The notes under the pieces were generated by a model that saw only the letters and a program-made list of their open reading frames with translations, was not told where the DNA came from and ran no database searches. A stretch of 64,000 bases of DNA from Craterostigma plantagineum. Taxonomy: Eukaryota; Streptophyta; Magnoliopsida; Lamiales; Linderniaceae. A program made the translations under genes and the position numbers. The stretch's first letter is position 1; every line of letters starts with the position of its first letter. The DNA is taken from NCBI GenBank assembly GCA_027422505.1, contig JAPQWV010000335.1:101001-165000 (forward strand). The letters are read 5' to 3'. Of the stretch, positions 18,607 to 31,500 are shown piece after piece.

Positions 18607-21600
18607 CTGGAAGGAGCCTTCCTTACGGTGGTCAAATCTATCAGCTGAGCGTTCTTCCCCTGTCTGATCTTCTGCCTTCCCTGAGTAGTGTCCTGCCTTT
18701 CCTTTTCTGCTTTTTTCTTCCGCTTTTTGTATGACTGTATGGTGTTGATTAACTCCGACCTCCGATTCCAGTGCTTCGTAAGTACGTATCTAGCCCTGTT
18801 TGTCGAAGCCAGCCATGCGGTTAGCAAATTAGGAAACTCTAGTATAGTATAGACTAGAGACGGACTTTTTTTCCCCTAAAGGGGGGAGGGTTATAGGGAG
18901 TACTTTACATAATATACTTTTCATGACTTAGCGATAGGAAGAAATGCATTAGCAACTGAAGGAGTAGTTGGTCAGTTCATTGACCAATCCCTTCCGAAGT
19001 CTCAGCTTTTTCTTTCCTTGATTGTCCGAGGAAGGAAGTAATCCATGATCAGGACGAGTTGGATGCTTTGATCCATTTCAGAGTAAGAAGTAACCCATAG
19101 AAAGGAAGGAGGGATCACTTGAAAGGAAGAGGATATTCAATTATGAAGACTATCAGGCCGCTATTAGGCCAAGAAGGCTTGAACTAGTGATCTTGCTATC
19201 CGAGGAAAGGAATAAGAAGAGAAGCCTTTGAGCAACTATCATGGACCAGTCCTAATCATAAATAGGGTCTTGAAATCTATCCTATATAGTGAGCTTAGCG
19301 CTTCCTTGGTAGAGGTCGCTCTATTCTATAGATGGAATGAGATCAATCAGAGGATTCGTGTTCAAGAATGGCTATTTCACTCTCCCTCTCCTCGTACTCG
19401 ATTAGGCAAGGTAAAGAAAGGCAGCTCTGAGCTTGCTTTGAATGAAGGCCTAATAGGCGGGTTTCCGATGAGATGCTTTCAGGATAGCTGAATGAACTAG
19501 AGCATTAGACTTTCTTGGTCCTTCGGAATGAACATCAAGCTGATTTGAACTTCTACCTTTACTAATAGTTATTTCTTCTGAGATTGAACTCAGGTAAATG
19601 CGATAGTACAAGAAAAAGTACCATCTTAAGCGAACTCGGAGGTCTAAAGCATAAGATAAGAAAGGGGCATGGTTCAAACTCCTGTTCTGGGCTCTCCTAT
19701 AGGGTTTCCTCTTGCATGTATTTCACTCGCTATTTGGTAGCTGCTTTGAAGAGGACTCCGTAGGCCAGTTTTCACTAGCTTTGTACCAGGATTTGGACTC
19801 TCTCTGCTTGCTCGGTCTCGCTTAGTACTTTATTGGCTGGTTGGACTTCCTTCGGAGTGATGGTAGTCGATCTATTGACATAGGAGACCACAGAAAGGTC
19901 TTAGCGAGAAACTTCGATCTACCTTAGTTGGCTTCCTAGATAAAGTCAAATCAAATCCTCAAATAAGACACTTTCATCAATAGGAGTTGGGGCCATTCAA
20001 TTGAGCCTTTGCTTTCAGTCTCCTTGCTCTCTTTCGTGGCTCTTTTCTTCCGCCCGATTGATGGTATTCTATAGAAAGAAATTCCTGCTTTTGCTTTTCC
20101 TTTATCGATTGAAGACTTTGGTTGGAAGCCTAGCCTTTGCTTTGAAGACTGGACTTCCTTTGACTGCCAGGTTAGAAGCTTACCCAGCTTACTTCTTGTA
20201 GTTGATGACTCGTCTAAGGTGAAAGGAGCTGACTTGATACAAGACTTGATGCCTTCTCTCCTCACCTATTAATCCTAGGAAAGGTAGGCTATCCTATCAA
20301 GCATTCTATCGGATCTCTCCCTTGGTTACTCGAAAGAGGAACTCTTTAACTCCCCCGCTCCGTCCCGTCTTCGAGACCGAACTTCCTCATAGAAGCTATT
20401 TCGTAATAGAAGTCAATAGAATAGTCAGAATTAGGAGAATAGGGAGATTCAACCTTTTACTGGAATGCTTGCTTGAATTCCTTTATCCGAGTCTTTCTAC
20501 TGGTAAAGTAACTTCAAGTCTTGCAATTCCCCTTGGTCAATGGAGGAGCGAATGACTGCCTAAACAGGGAATGAGATCCCCGTATAATAGGTGGTATGCC
20601 TACTAGGAAGCAGTCAGTTGGAACTCCTCGGTGGTAAGAGAACCGCGCGCATTCTCTCTCTAATAAAATGAAGCTGTGGTACGTAAGAGCAGTAGGTTTT
20701 TTTATCGCGGAATTAGCCCTAAATCATAGTAATAAGCAAGCCATGGTTCGCCCTATTCGAAGTTTTCGAGTAGCTCAATTCCGTCTTCCTTCATTCTTTC
20801 AGTTTCCCTGCCATTTTGACTATTCCAATTCAAGGAATCGATTTGATTCTTATGAAACCCTTTTTGGATTGCTTCGTGAAAGCCATCTTTTTGGAATATT
20901 CAGCCATGCCTGATCTCTATCGCTATCTGAATGAATCTGATGTGGCAGACCTAATAGAAGAAAGAAATCAAACCTTTGGCGTGGCGAGTCAGATGCTGAT
21001 AAAAGCTATGGAGTGGATTGCATCCTTTTCTCGCTTGCCATCCCTCCTCGGGTCAAAACACTTACCTTGAATCCTTTGGTGAAGACTTAGCGCATTATGT
21101 TAGATAGTTCAAAGACTTGGTTGGATGCGTGAATTGAGGGAATCAATGTATTCTATATATCTTCTCTTTCTTCAGCCGGGGAGAAGCACTGATTTCAAGA
21201 CCTCTTTTGCCTGATTGATCCTCTTTTTGGATGATACCAGGAACCTGATATTCACTCTTAAGGTCTTAGCTTAGGGAAGGGCAGCAACATTCGGAAGATA
21301 GTAAGCACTCACAGCAGTAGAAGGAGAGGGAAGAGAAAGGATCGATCCGGCACAAGGGAATTTCTTTAGGTAGGTAAAGGCTCAAGGCCTAGCTCTTAAA
21401 GCTTTAAAGCTTGCTTAAATGAATTGTCGTATAAAGAATATGAGTCTTATATATAAATACACATGAGAAGCTAGTTTCTCTTCTTCTGCCCTCTCCTTTG
21501 AGTCGAGCGTATGAGCGGGAAACTTGCACGATTGAAAGAGAAAGATTTCTTAAGCTGTAACTTACCTTACTGCCTGAGTGGAAAGGATTGCACAGAACAC

Positions 21601-22600
21601 TATAATCTGTAGTGAGGAAAATGGGAAGAGCTCGGAACTGAAACTGAAGAGAACCGGTCTTGTCATATTATTTGTTTTCAGGCAAAATACCACATCAGTC
21701 AGACCGCCTCTTGCCGCTATGAAGAATCCGAAGCCGCAGTATAAGTAAGTTTGCACTTTAAAGTAGTTCTTTTTTTTGGTGCTAGACCAAAAAGAAAAGC
21801 AAAGAGAATGAATTGGGGACGCCCTTTTCTAATTCAAATAAATTCCACGATTCCATCCTTGTATAAGCGCATTATCAGGTTCATACGGAATGCCCTAACT
21901 TAGTGAATGAGCCCAGCTTGCACTTTCATTTCAGTCAAATTTAGTAAGCAAAGATTCCCTAGAAAGAAGAAGATCATATCAAGCATTTCTCTTTAGGGGC
22001 GCTGCCCAAAGGCGTTCCATCGATCCAATCCTGACGTCTTTAGGTCTCTTCCTGATAGATAGATTCGGAGGATTCTAGTGATTCTTCTACATATTTTAGC
22101 AATTAAAGGATGAGGAAAAAAAACCTTAGGCCTCATATGACTATCAATCTGGTTCTAGGTCAGTAGGTTATAGGTCAAAGAGTATTTGAAGTAGTCTCCT
22201 TGTTGCCAGGAGTCGTAGGAGAATCCAAATAATACTACTATGTCCGGAGTGGCTGATGCCCAATCTATATAAAGGCATATAAAAAAATGCAGGAATAAAA
22301 GAGATATTTTTTATTTTATCGAGAGCTCATCTACCTTCATGACCATAAAAATTATGCAGGTCCCTGAAAGGATGAAAGATATCCAAAAGAAGTTAAAGTC
22401 TTTTAAAATATCCCCACCGTATAAATAGGAACTAAAAGGTATCAGAACGAGCGGCAAGAAAAACCCGATAAATCTTTTTTTTTTCGAACTTCTCTAAAAA
22501 AATGAATAATAAGAGGTGGTAGAAAAGCTGCAAATCAAGGAAGAGCCCCCACTGGGCCATCTTCAAATTCATTCGTATTTTTAGGGTTCTACCCCTTTTT
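18607..22600. other. intergenic DNA, no recognisable gene
   Basis: AT content drops to the genome average beyond the plasmid polymerase. There is a C4-TAAA-G4 hairpin with flanking T and G runs near 18867-18890. Frames at 20668-20913 and 20816-21070 (plus) and 19951-20265 (minus, 104 codons) are unrecognised and overlap one another. A CpG-poor, A/T-rich patch lies at about 22260-22420. No RNA gene seen. Confidence 0.5.
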
Positions 22601-22962
22601 ATGGAACCAACATGCTCTGATTCCTTCTTTGATTCTCTATCTTTGCCCTCTGGAAATGATTCTGCTTCAATCCATTCCGTGGACCAAGATGAGATATGGG
22701 GGGCATGCTTGAAAATCAACAGGAGGTGGCTCCGTAGCCGTTGTTCATTCCCGATGTTGCTGAACCCGCAGTGCCACTCCAACCTACTAAATATGAGGAA
22801 TTACGTTCCCGTCTGACGGGGTATTCCATTTTTCATAGCAATGATGAAGTAGAGAATATTGTTGCAGTCCAATTTGAAATAGAAAACCTCATAGAAGAAG
22901 TCTTGATCCAAGAGGGATTTAATCCAGATAATATTTTTGAAAAAAGGCACCAACATCGGTGA
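22601..22962 (+). pseudogene. broken unidentified mitochondrial ORF
   Basis: Two overlapping frames read as one protein-like sequence. The upstream frame from 22601 has an acidic, Ser-rich stretch (SIHSVDQDEIWG) and then loses sense near 22700. The downstream frame carries MLENQQEVAP, is cut by a TAG at 22735-22737, and goes on with FIPDVAEPAVPLQPTKYEEL and an acidic helix (VQFEIENLIEEVLIQEGF) to a TGA. So one frameshift and one nonsense codon separate parts of an apparently ordinary protein. RNA editing in plants changes C to U, so it would not remove the TAG. I do not recognise the family. A chance alignment of open frames is possible but less likely given the composition. Confidence 0.4.
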
Positions 22963-22965
22963 TTA

Positions 22966-25709
22966 GTAGGGATTCTACCAGTTCAGGCATCATTCTAATC
23001 ATCAGATAGGGAAGCCTGGAAAAAAGGCAGTTGAGAAAGCGCTCTTGTTAGCAAAGTAATGTAGAGTCCACTTGCTTTATTTGAACAAGAAAGATACCCG
23101 AAACTAGCAATTCGATTTCTCTTCTCGATAGGCACTATCAATAAGAAGAAAGAAGTGGAATCACCACAACTAAACCGGTGAGCAAAAGAAAGGGATTTCT
23201 CATATTTCAGTTAGTAGGGAAGGTTTGACAACAAAGTAAACCAGTTTCAAGAGATCCTAGGCAGAAAGCAATTGTTGGATAGTTTCATAATCCCTATAGG
23301 GTAGTTTTAGCTTTAGGGTACCTACATAGGTAGGCAATTCTAGGGCTCATAGGAGGTAGGACAGAGAATAGAATTTCGCCGGCGAGATGAGTCTGGGAAA
23401 AGCCTGACGGGCTAGAGGGTGAGCTTTAGCACGGTTTACTGAGACTCTTTTCTGTTCTATGCTATTAGAAATTTTTACCCGTCACAACTTGCATGATTAG
23501 GACAGTGTAAAGGTTTAAGCTTGCTCCTGCTACCCTCCTCGTTGACTTAAGATAGGACGGACTCTTTCTTTCCTCAGGCAAGGATAAAAGGGCTAGGCTA
23601 GTTTCTTTCTATTCCGACCGGTAAGACTTTCTATAGTTGACATGCAGGGTCCTCTAGTCTTCGTGTCAGTACCCATATATGCTCTAGTCCCAGTACCCCT
23701 TGCAGACAGTTCTATTCCATCGAGTTCCAGCTAGCTTTTGAAAGTGCCTTACGCAAGAAAGCCATTAGAAGAATTCCTCACCTCAATTTCTGGCCCTCTC
23801 TCTGCCGAGCCTCTTGGAGTGCATGCTGTGCTAGGGGTTTGATTCCCCAGAAGCCGTAGGGTATTCCCCGTGGGTGGGAAAAGAGAAGGAAGTCAGTATG
23901 ACCTTTAGCTCGTTGGAAGGAATCCGTAGCGGCATTTACAGTAAAGTAGGATGCTTCGATTCTCTTTCAGTCGACTAAGCAGAGCGTTTACGGGGTTCGA
24001 ATTAGAATGATTGTCTAGACAAGCCTATTCGATAGCTGACCCGCGGGCACTTTCTTTGAGTTGAGCTAGTTGCTGGAAGTGTGAGAGCTCAGTACCTATA
24101 GTTGATTCAGGCCCAATGGGATCAGAGCCTTATATAAGTCAAAGTTTGTCATTTTTTGACATGACCATAAGAAGTTCCATCTATATCTATAATAGGATAA
24201 AACAAGCGCTTCGGGCACAGTCTGAGAACTTGTTCTCACCTCTCTCTATATGGTTGCTCCGTTACCGCTGTTAATGCCATATCAGTAACCTTAGCTATTG
24301 AATCGGCTGGAAACGGAATAACACCAGTTAGGTGGCTAGCTAGAAGCATTCCAGGCTAGGTATTTAAGAGCGGATTCTTTTCATGTGCAGCAGCTAGAGA
24401 GAATGGCCTAAAAGCAGTACGGATTCGGACGTGGGAGCATTAGGATCATTTATAAAGCTAGCTTATGTGATTCACCTTTGAATCATGTGAGTCACTCCAA
24501 AAATTAAGGGTAGTGTACTCCCAGAGAAAGAAATGCTTGAACAACCTATTCTCAAACAACGTATTCTAGCAGCGCATTCTCTAACATTCAATTCTCTGAG
24601 ATTTCCTGGTATTCAAGTAGCTAGGGATAGATTCAATACGAGGTGTAAAAGAGCAAGGGCAGTACTCTGTCTGTCATTGAGTGAACTTACCTTCCTTATT
24701 CTTATTCTTCTGCTTGATGGGATCGTTACTTCACTTGGCTCGCCTTCTGAAGCCAAAGCTGAACCCAAAACATAAGCAAGAGGTCCTGAGACAGACGACC
24801 TATGAGACTGCTTTCCGTCATTCCCCTCGGCTCGGTATTAAATCAAGGAAGATTGTGCACTAAAGAAAATCACCAGGTCTGAGCTTAAAGCTCCAAGAAG
24901 GATTGGCTCTCCACCTCTCACATCCAAGTAACTAAAAAATCTTTCCTGTGTAAGATCCAAGGGAGTCTAAGACTTAAACTAAACCCTGGGATTTCCTGTA
25001 TCCAAGGATCATTTATGAAGCTCATCTACACGATCGCTATCAAGGTTGTGAGCTGTCAGAGCTCAAAGGTTTTTGAGTAAGCCCCCTTATTCCCACATCG
25101 CTAGGGATTTGTTGAATATGAGGAATCAACTGCAATTCCCCTTGAGATCAAGTTAGAAGAATCATCTTTTTTGAATTCCAGTCCTGATCTCAGAAGAGGA
25201 ACGACTCACGGGTTTATGAGGGAGGTTCTTCAATTCCCGAATCAGACTCGAGCCGGTCGAACCTTCTTTTCTGAGGGAATCCCCTTAGAACCAGTTCTCA
25301 TCATTTTTTGATGTCCTTTTGGTAAGAGCTTTAGATCTACTAGTCCTAGTTTCCGAACTCGAGCGCGTAGACCTAGTAGGCGATGAAACTATTGAGTGAA
25401 GAGTAGAGGGTGCCTTTAGGTAGCTCGATGAAGGGCACTCATAGGGGAGCTCACCATGCCCCAGAGAACTCAAACAACCTCATGAAAGGAAAATCAATAT
25501 GAAGCCCTTGCTTGCATTTGGGAATAGAATATTGAGAACCGGTGCTGGCTTGAATAAGATCCTAAGAAGCTTTTCTTCTGAATTAGCTGGTCACTGGTGA
25601 TGCCATTCCTTAACGGGGCTTACGATTCCTTCTAAAGCATTAGAACAAGAAAATGCCTAAAATAAATGGAAGTAAACTGGCAAAGAGGGAGAGCGAGTCC
25701 CAAAGTCGA
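22966..25709. other. intergenic DNA, no recognisable gene
   Basis: Only short unremarkable frames (largest 24533-24775, 80 codons). A lone T-arm-like hairpin at 23834-23848 lacks any matching acceptor stem. No other structure was recognised. Confidence 0.5.
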
Positions 25710-26003
25710 CTAGAAATGAAATCCTGGATCAAGATCGAAGGCATGGGATGCAATCCAGTCAGCACAACTGTTAGCTTCACGAAATATATGGTGTATCGAA
25801 CAGTTCCAGTCTCTGTGTAGCAGGTCTCTAATGGCTTCAACCAGTGGAGAGACAGAATCAATGGATAAGTGCTCATCTTTTATCTTGTTAACCGCTGATA
25901 GTGAATCCGTTTCAAGAACTATATGTCTGAAGCCCTTTTCTCAGAAATAAGCAAGACCTTTGTATATAGCCCATAGCTCAGCTGTCAAAGCAGTTGAAAT
26001 CCC
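25710..26003 (-). mobile_element. LINE-type RNase H (RVT_3) fragment, interrupted
   Basis: On the minus strand the frame reads GISTALTAELWAIYKGLAYF, then a TGA (25941-25943), then EKGFRHIVLETDSLSAVNKI, and after about 30 residues IHHIFREANSCADWIASHA. This is the RNase H-like domain found at the end of plant LINE-derived polyproteins. The catalytic Glu of AELW, Asp of ETDS and the REAN..AD block are all visible. It stops at a TAG (25710-25712). Only the domain is present, with no reverse transcriptase next to it, and the internal TGA shows decay. It is nuclear in origin, probably brought in as a small fragment. Confidence 0.88.
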
Positions 26004-26479
26004 TACTCTTTATTAATAAGTTCAGCCTCCAAGCCATTGTGCATTAGAGTCACGCAAACCCGGATGTTCAAGGTACAAATAAAAGTGAACCGTAGGATCT
26101 CGTCTTACTTACCACACACCTCTAGTCCGTCAAAGCTAAAAAATCCTCCTGCCCCGTCTACTAGACCAGCTCTGTCTCCATTAGTTCTAGTTTCAGTGAC
26201 CATCCCCTTCTCTTGGTAATTGCCATCTCATTCAAAATCCAGCTACGTTTCTAAGATCTCCATACCTTCCTTGCGTTAGGTGGATTGGATGAGAGGCAGC
26301 TATTTGCTTGCTTCTCCTGTTCGCTCTAGTTCACCTGGTTTTGGTAGGCATTTACCAACAAAAGTGGGGAATATTCACATTCTACGTTCCCGACACGGAT
26401 CCTATTAAATATTTTGATGAAGGCTTGAGGCTCGAGACTAAAACACCAGAACCACTACTGATGACTAACTGATCCAGAG

Positions 26480-26710
26480 AGCTCAGACTGACGGAAGAGC
26501 ACTGCTAGGAATATAGAGTCCATTTCCTATAATCCTCGTCCTAGTGGTTCCTCTAGTGAGTCCCGTTCTAATGGTTCTTCCATTCAGTGTCATCACTGTC
26601 ATAATAGGGGTCACATAGCTGCTCGTTGTCCTCAACGTGCCCTAGCCCTAGAACATGAGTGACGCGACCTACCAGAGAGTGAGGAGGTCGTTACGTGAGC
26701 GTTACATGAC
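26480..26710 (+). mobile_element. retrotransposon gag fragment with CCHC zinc knuckle
   Basis: The plus-strand frame through 26588 reads CHHCHNRGHIAARC, an exact CX2CX4HX4C zinc knuckle, followed by PQRALALEHE and a TGA. Upstream is a Ser/Arg-rich linker (NPRPSGSSSESRSNGSS). This order is that of the nucleocapsid end of Ty3/gypsy chromovirus gag proteins. Stop codons at both ends limit it to about 60 residues. No LTR or pol lies next to it. It is a nuclear-derived remnant. Confidence 0.8.
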
Positions 26711-28419
26711 CGCGAACATTCCATTTCTTATGGAAGGAGAAGGGACGCCCTATTAGTAAGCATATCGAGGCGCAGGTACGAAGCACATCTAGCCATTTGA
26801 AATGCATTTTTCTTAAAGCAAGCAAGAGTATTTTAGCTTTCATAGAAAGTGAATCACTAATTCATACGGTATACGGTACTACAAGATAGAGAAAGAAGGT
26901 AGGTACTTACTTCTATGTCTATGTAGGGTAGGATAGATGCTTTACCCTCACCCCGCGGATGAAACTATTTAGTATGTTAGACAACATGTTTACCACCCCA
27001 CCTAGTAAGGGAATGAATATAGGTGGTAGAGGCAAGTAAGGGCCAAGAGAGGTAGTTTCAGTTCCACCTATCGCATGCAGCCGCGCATCCGTTTTCTTGC
27101 TTGGCAGCCACACCAGTGACTTTCAGGCTTTTGGCGCTTGCCCTTCGTATCCACCAAATTGGTCGTATACGGGGACCTTCTAAATCCAAGGGTAATTATA
27201 GGCCGTGCGTCAGCCAAGGAACTTAACGAAAACAAGCCAGTGATGATTGTGCTTGGAGCGACTACGATCGGTTTATTAATGCCCGCATAAAGAATTTCAA
27301 TCACGAAGACGAAAGCAAAGACTTATTTTATTCTGTATCAGCAGCCCGGTAACAAAAGAAAGGAGAGAGAGCGGGGCTCGCTTACGTGAGGGGATAAAGA
27401 AGGAGGTTGCCCAATAAGCACCGAAGTCGTGAGCGAGAGACTGCCCGTACCATAATACGCTCATTTCTTCTACGTTTTTCTTTATGTGCCTGAGACTAGT
27501 ATATCATAGTTGGTCTTTGACCTTAGAACGTATAGAGTGGTCAAATGGACTAATGTTGTGGACTAATGAAGCGGTTGGCGCACGGTAAGCTGGCCTATTC
27601 CTCTCCGAGGTACTATACATATGGTATAGAAAGCAAGGAGTCAATCAACCCGCCTTGTAGTTCGAGCGGCCCTTCTTGGTCCCAATATGAAGAAGCAGCT
27701 GTGTCACTTTCGGATTTGATAGAATCGAGTTCTTTGCAGGTTTGACATTGTGGGATTTTCCTTACTTGCCTTCAAGCGCTTACTCAATGCCAAACTTATC
27801 TAACCTAACAGCGCATATGAGCCGTTAAGGTCAAGGCCGTACTCTATTCCTGACTAGATTAAAGGTAAGGAATAGCGGACAACTATACGATACCACCAAA
27901 GAAAGGATTCTAAACCTCAAAGCCTTTTCGATAGGAGCTGCTTGCCTTGCATTCGATGCATCCACCCGCAAAGGGAACAGGGGATTTGTGCAAACACAGG
28001 AAAGATCCAAGCAGCGGATAGGATCACTCATACTCCCACACCGGTAACACCAACAGCGGCATTTGAACGAGTTTCAGCCCCTTCTCTAGCATCATCCCTT
28101 GCTTGATTACGAGGAAGAGGCTGCTTATTAAGAGGAGCCAGCTAGACGAAAGAAAGAAGCAAGACCACCTAAGAAATTCAATTCCACTCATGTCTTTAGT
28201 AGCTTATTCCTAACTACTAGTAGGCTCTGCAAAGACCTCCACCAACGGGGCATATAATTCCTTAGAGGCCCTACCATGAACAATGGGGACTCCCAGATAG
28301 ACTCCAAGATCTGCTGTCAATGGGATACCACTTTCATTACTCAATTCCGCTGCTAGCTGTCTACTCACATTAGGCGAAAGAAAGAGTGACGACGCATTGG
28401 ATTAAAGTGCCAGGGCGGG
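26711..28419. other. intergenic DNA, no recognisable gene
   Basis: Short frames only (27068-27304 minus is 78 codons). Nothing recognised on either strand. Confidence 0.5.
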
Positions 28420-28560
28420 TTCGAGGTACCTAACGGCACCCTCGATATATTTAAGATTGACACTACTACATGCTTGGCAACTAAAGCCAGGTTTGCGCGT
28501 ATTTGCGTAGAGGTGGACTTGGATGGGCTTGGCTTGGCACCAGGGTGGCTTGCAGCAACC
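28420..28560 (+). mobile_element. DUF4283-like (LINE ORF1/gag-like) fragment
   Basis: The plus-strand frame reads FKIDTTTCLATKARFARICV, followed by EVDLD. This is the core of the plant DUF4283 domain that precedes CCHC zinc knuckles in LINE ORF1-type proteins (a conserved 'K-I/V-D-x-x-T ... A-R-F-A-R-I/V-C-V-E-V/I-D-L' block). After EVDL it loses resemblance. Only about 45 residues are recognisable. The opposite-strand frame (28365-28562) is its shadow. It is a nuclear-derived remnant. Confidence 0.72.
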
Positions 28561-28599
28561 ATACCTTCTAACTTTCGGACTTTCTTCTTCCTTGGCTCA

Positions 28600-31500
28600 G
28601 TGAAGTTTTGGGGGGGCTTTATTTCATCATAGTCTTTTCTTGTACCATCCCAACTTGATTCTCTTTTGAATGAGCGAGAGAGTGCCAGGTGGGTCTACCG
28701 AAAAAGGCTATCTGTCGACTTTCTGTCGGAACCTATTTCCTTCACACTAACCGGAAAGAAAATATAGTTTTTCTAAATCGTGATGGCAGACCATTTGATC
28801 GACAAGATCTCTTCCGAACACTTCTACGAGAAAGGGGTTGAAGGAAAGAACATAGCTACCGCCGAGTTCGGGTCCGGGATAAAGTCTTTCGCCGGGGAGT
28901 CGTAAAAGCAGTCAGATGCGAGGAAGACAACGAGGGGGTTAGTTCTAAAGGAGATGATGGCATCAAATTGGGAGATAGCCCACGCAAGAGAAGATAAAAG
29001 AGCAAGTGCTTGACCGCTTTGAGTCTCGACGAGACCTAGTTGAATTACATTTCCAAAAGTCTAGCTAACCCAGGCTAGAAAGAAGTATAAGATTAAGCCT
29101 CCGCGCGTTGAAATACTGGAGTTCTTCTTTGCGCATAGCCATATTAGAAGAAATTCTATATTGTTGTTACTATGGCTAAGAATTAAGCCTAGATGCAGAG
29201 CAGAATTATGTCTCGGCAAAAGTAAGAAGGTGCAGAGCCGATAATAGAATCTAATCTGTTGTTTAGCTTTCTAGGGCTTTCAAATCTATTTTACATTCCT
29301 TTTCTATCGATTTTAGCCATTTTATGGGCGACCCGCAGACTTATAGGAATGGGTCTGGTCAACAAAGGTGTAACCTTCAATTACCCCCTTATCAGCTGCA
29401 GTGGGATCAACAAGGGGCTTAGCGGCCAAAGAAGCTCCTGTTTCAGTCTATGCCTCCACCATACCTCTTTCCTAATCTTCTCCGGTTCCCGGCGCAGGAA
29501 CATTCTTTCTGCGGATGAACTACTTGGACTTGTATTGGAAAGAAAAGGGATTTAAGCTTTTTTTCTTATTGGGTGGGGCTTCAACAAGCACGTATTCTCC
29601 ACCTACCAAAGAAGGACTAAACTAGGGATTGGTCGATCGGTCCTTCATCTGATGTTGGTAGGGAAGCGGGTTTGAATACCTTACCTATTTTGGGTCCTAC
29701 CATCGGGCTTGACGCCGTCAGGCTCACCTCACCACTGACTCTTCGCCTAGGGCTATGCGTCATGTGCGCCCCTATCCGTTCGATATAGCTTGCTACGGGG
29801 ATGCTTCGCATCCTTTCTTGACTCTGTAACTTGTAAGAGTCTAAATGTCCTCTGCGTCCTGATCGATAAAGCCCTGTAACCTGTCTCGCATCATTCGTAG
29901 TTCTTTCTCTGTTGTCTCACTCGTTGATTCTCTTCGCTTTGCTCGATACTCGTTCGTTCGCTATCTTAGTACAGAAAAGAATCGGCATAAATCACCTAAG
30001 TAAAGCTTTGAGGTGCTGAGCTGTCTAGAATGAAAGGAAGATCGGAAATAAGGTTGGATAGCCAGTAACGAAAGTAGGCAACCAGGCAAGGAAGCCAATC
30101 AGTAGTAGAAGACAAGCTGAACCAGCCAGTGTGAAGGAAGGACTAGGCACGGTAAGCCTCAGGATCTACGGTCTAATCTCCTAACCCCGAAAGCAGGTAA
30201 AGAGTAGGAGCACGAGCAGGTACGCAAGCTAGGGTAGTACCTTCTGTCCTAACTCCTAATCGAATGAACGAACGGGGTAGCCAATGAATGGTTGGACGGT
30301 AGGGTAGTTGATCGGTTGAGTAGTTGGAAAACCATAGCAGGTCTCAATGAGCCTTTGCCTTCCTTATGACTAATCACCCATGAGCCCTTCAGAAGATGCT
30401 TTAGAAGGCATCAAATCGGATAGGCGCTCGTATAGAGCCCTTTTAGGAGCAAGCTTAAACCTAGGTTTGCTCTTTCTCACATGAGATCCTTAAAACAGAG
30501 GATAAAGCGAAGATAAATGGCTAGTTAGCGTCTTTCTTTATCTGGTCTTGCTGCTTTTCTTTCCCGATTTATAGTCAAAGAAGAGCGCAGCGACTGACCG
30601 ACTGGAAGGAGTAAAGGAGTAAGCACCATTCCGTCATAGGAGTGTACTCGCAATATTAAGAGTAGCAACTTACCATTCCCTCAAGGAAGAGTTAGAAGTC
30701 TTGTGATATAGATTTTTGTCTATAATATCTTCTCTTCCCCCTTCCCCCCTTTCCTAGGCAGAGAGCATTATTCCTTCAAGGAACGAGTTCTCATATAGCC
30801 AGGAAGTTACCATCTCTTATGCTAATCATCACAGTACAGAAATTGTAGCAGTAGTCATAGGATTCTTACTGCTCGAACTCCTAACTCCCTTTATCTTAGT
30901 AGGGCTAAAAGCTGCCTTACCCCGTTGATGAGCTACGTCCGAAGACGATTCTTAGATCTTGCTCACTTAGGAGTTAGCCGATAGAGGCATACTTGTATGA
31001 ATGAACAAGAGGTTGAAGAAAAGCCTAGTAAACAGTGACCGTCGGGTAGGAAAGCAGCTCTTGCTCTTCTTCTAAGGCGCTCTCTTCCGTCAACAGATGA
31101 TTATTCACTATATGCATAGCTTCCTCTTTATGATTTGGCTTTCCGAGGACCCTTGACCACTTCTGTCTCTGAACTCACTTAGAAAGTCTGACCTTTTACC
31201 CGAGATCGGTTCATCACTCGCAAACCGGCCAGTCAGCGGTTTAGTCAACGAAAAGCAAGTACAATACAAGTACGAAAGGAGCAGCTATTCCCCTAAGAGC
31301 TACAATAGGGAAAGCTAAAGACTCCTCCGCTTGTACGCTGCAGGTGCTTTCCTTTTTTTGGCTGCGGGATTTCGGGTGAGGTACGGTGTCCGGTTTATGA
31401 AACCGGGTAGATGTGAGGAAAAAAGAGCAGTGCTTTAAAAAGAGTCGTAGGGGTCTAAGGATGTAAGCTTTAAGTCAATAAGGACAGGGATAGGCGATTT

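Noticed and set aside
12300..18900. Terminal inverted repeats of the linear plasmid
   Set aside because: Read both flanks by eye for matching inverted segments and found none; the ends may have been lost on integration.
20678..20690. Plant mitochondrial promoter nonamer (CGTAAGAGC, also CATAAGAGC near 40347)
   Set aside because: One mismatch to CRTAAGAGA and no gene correctly placed downstream; expected by chance in 64 kb.
23834..23848. GGGG-TTTGATT-CCCC hairpin resembling a T-arm
   Set aside because: Upstream sequence does not pair with the following bases; isolated hairpin.
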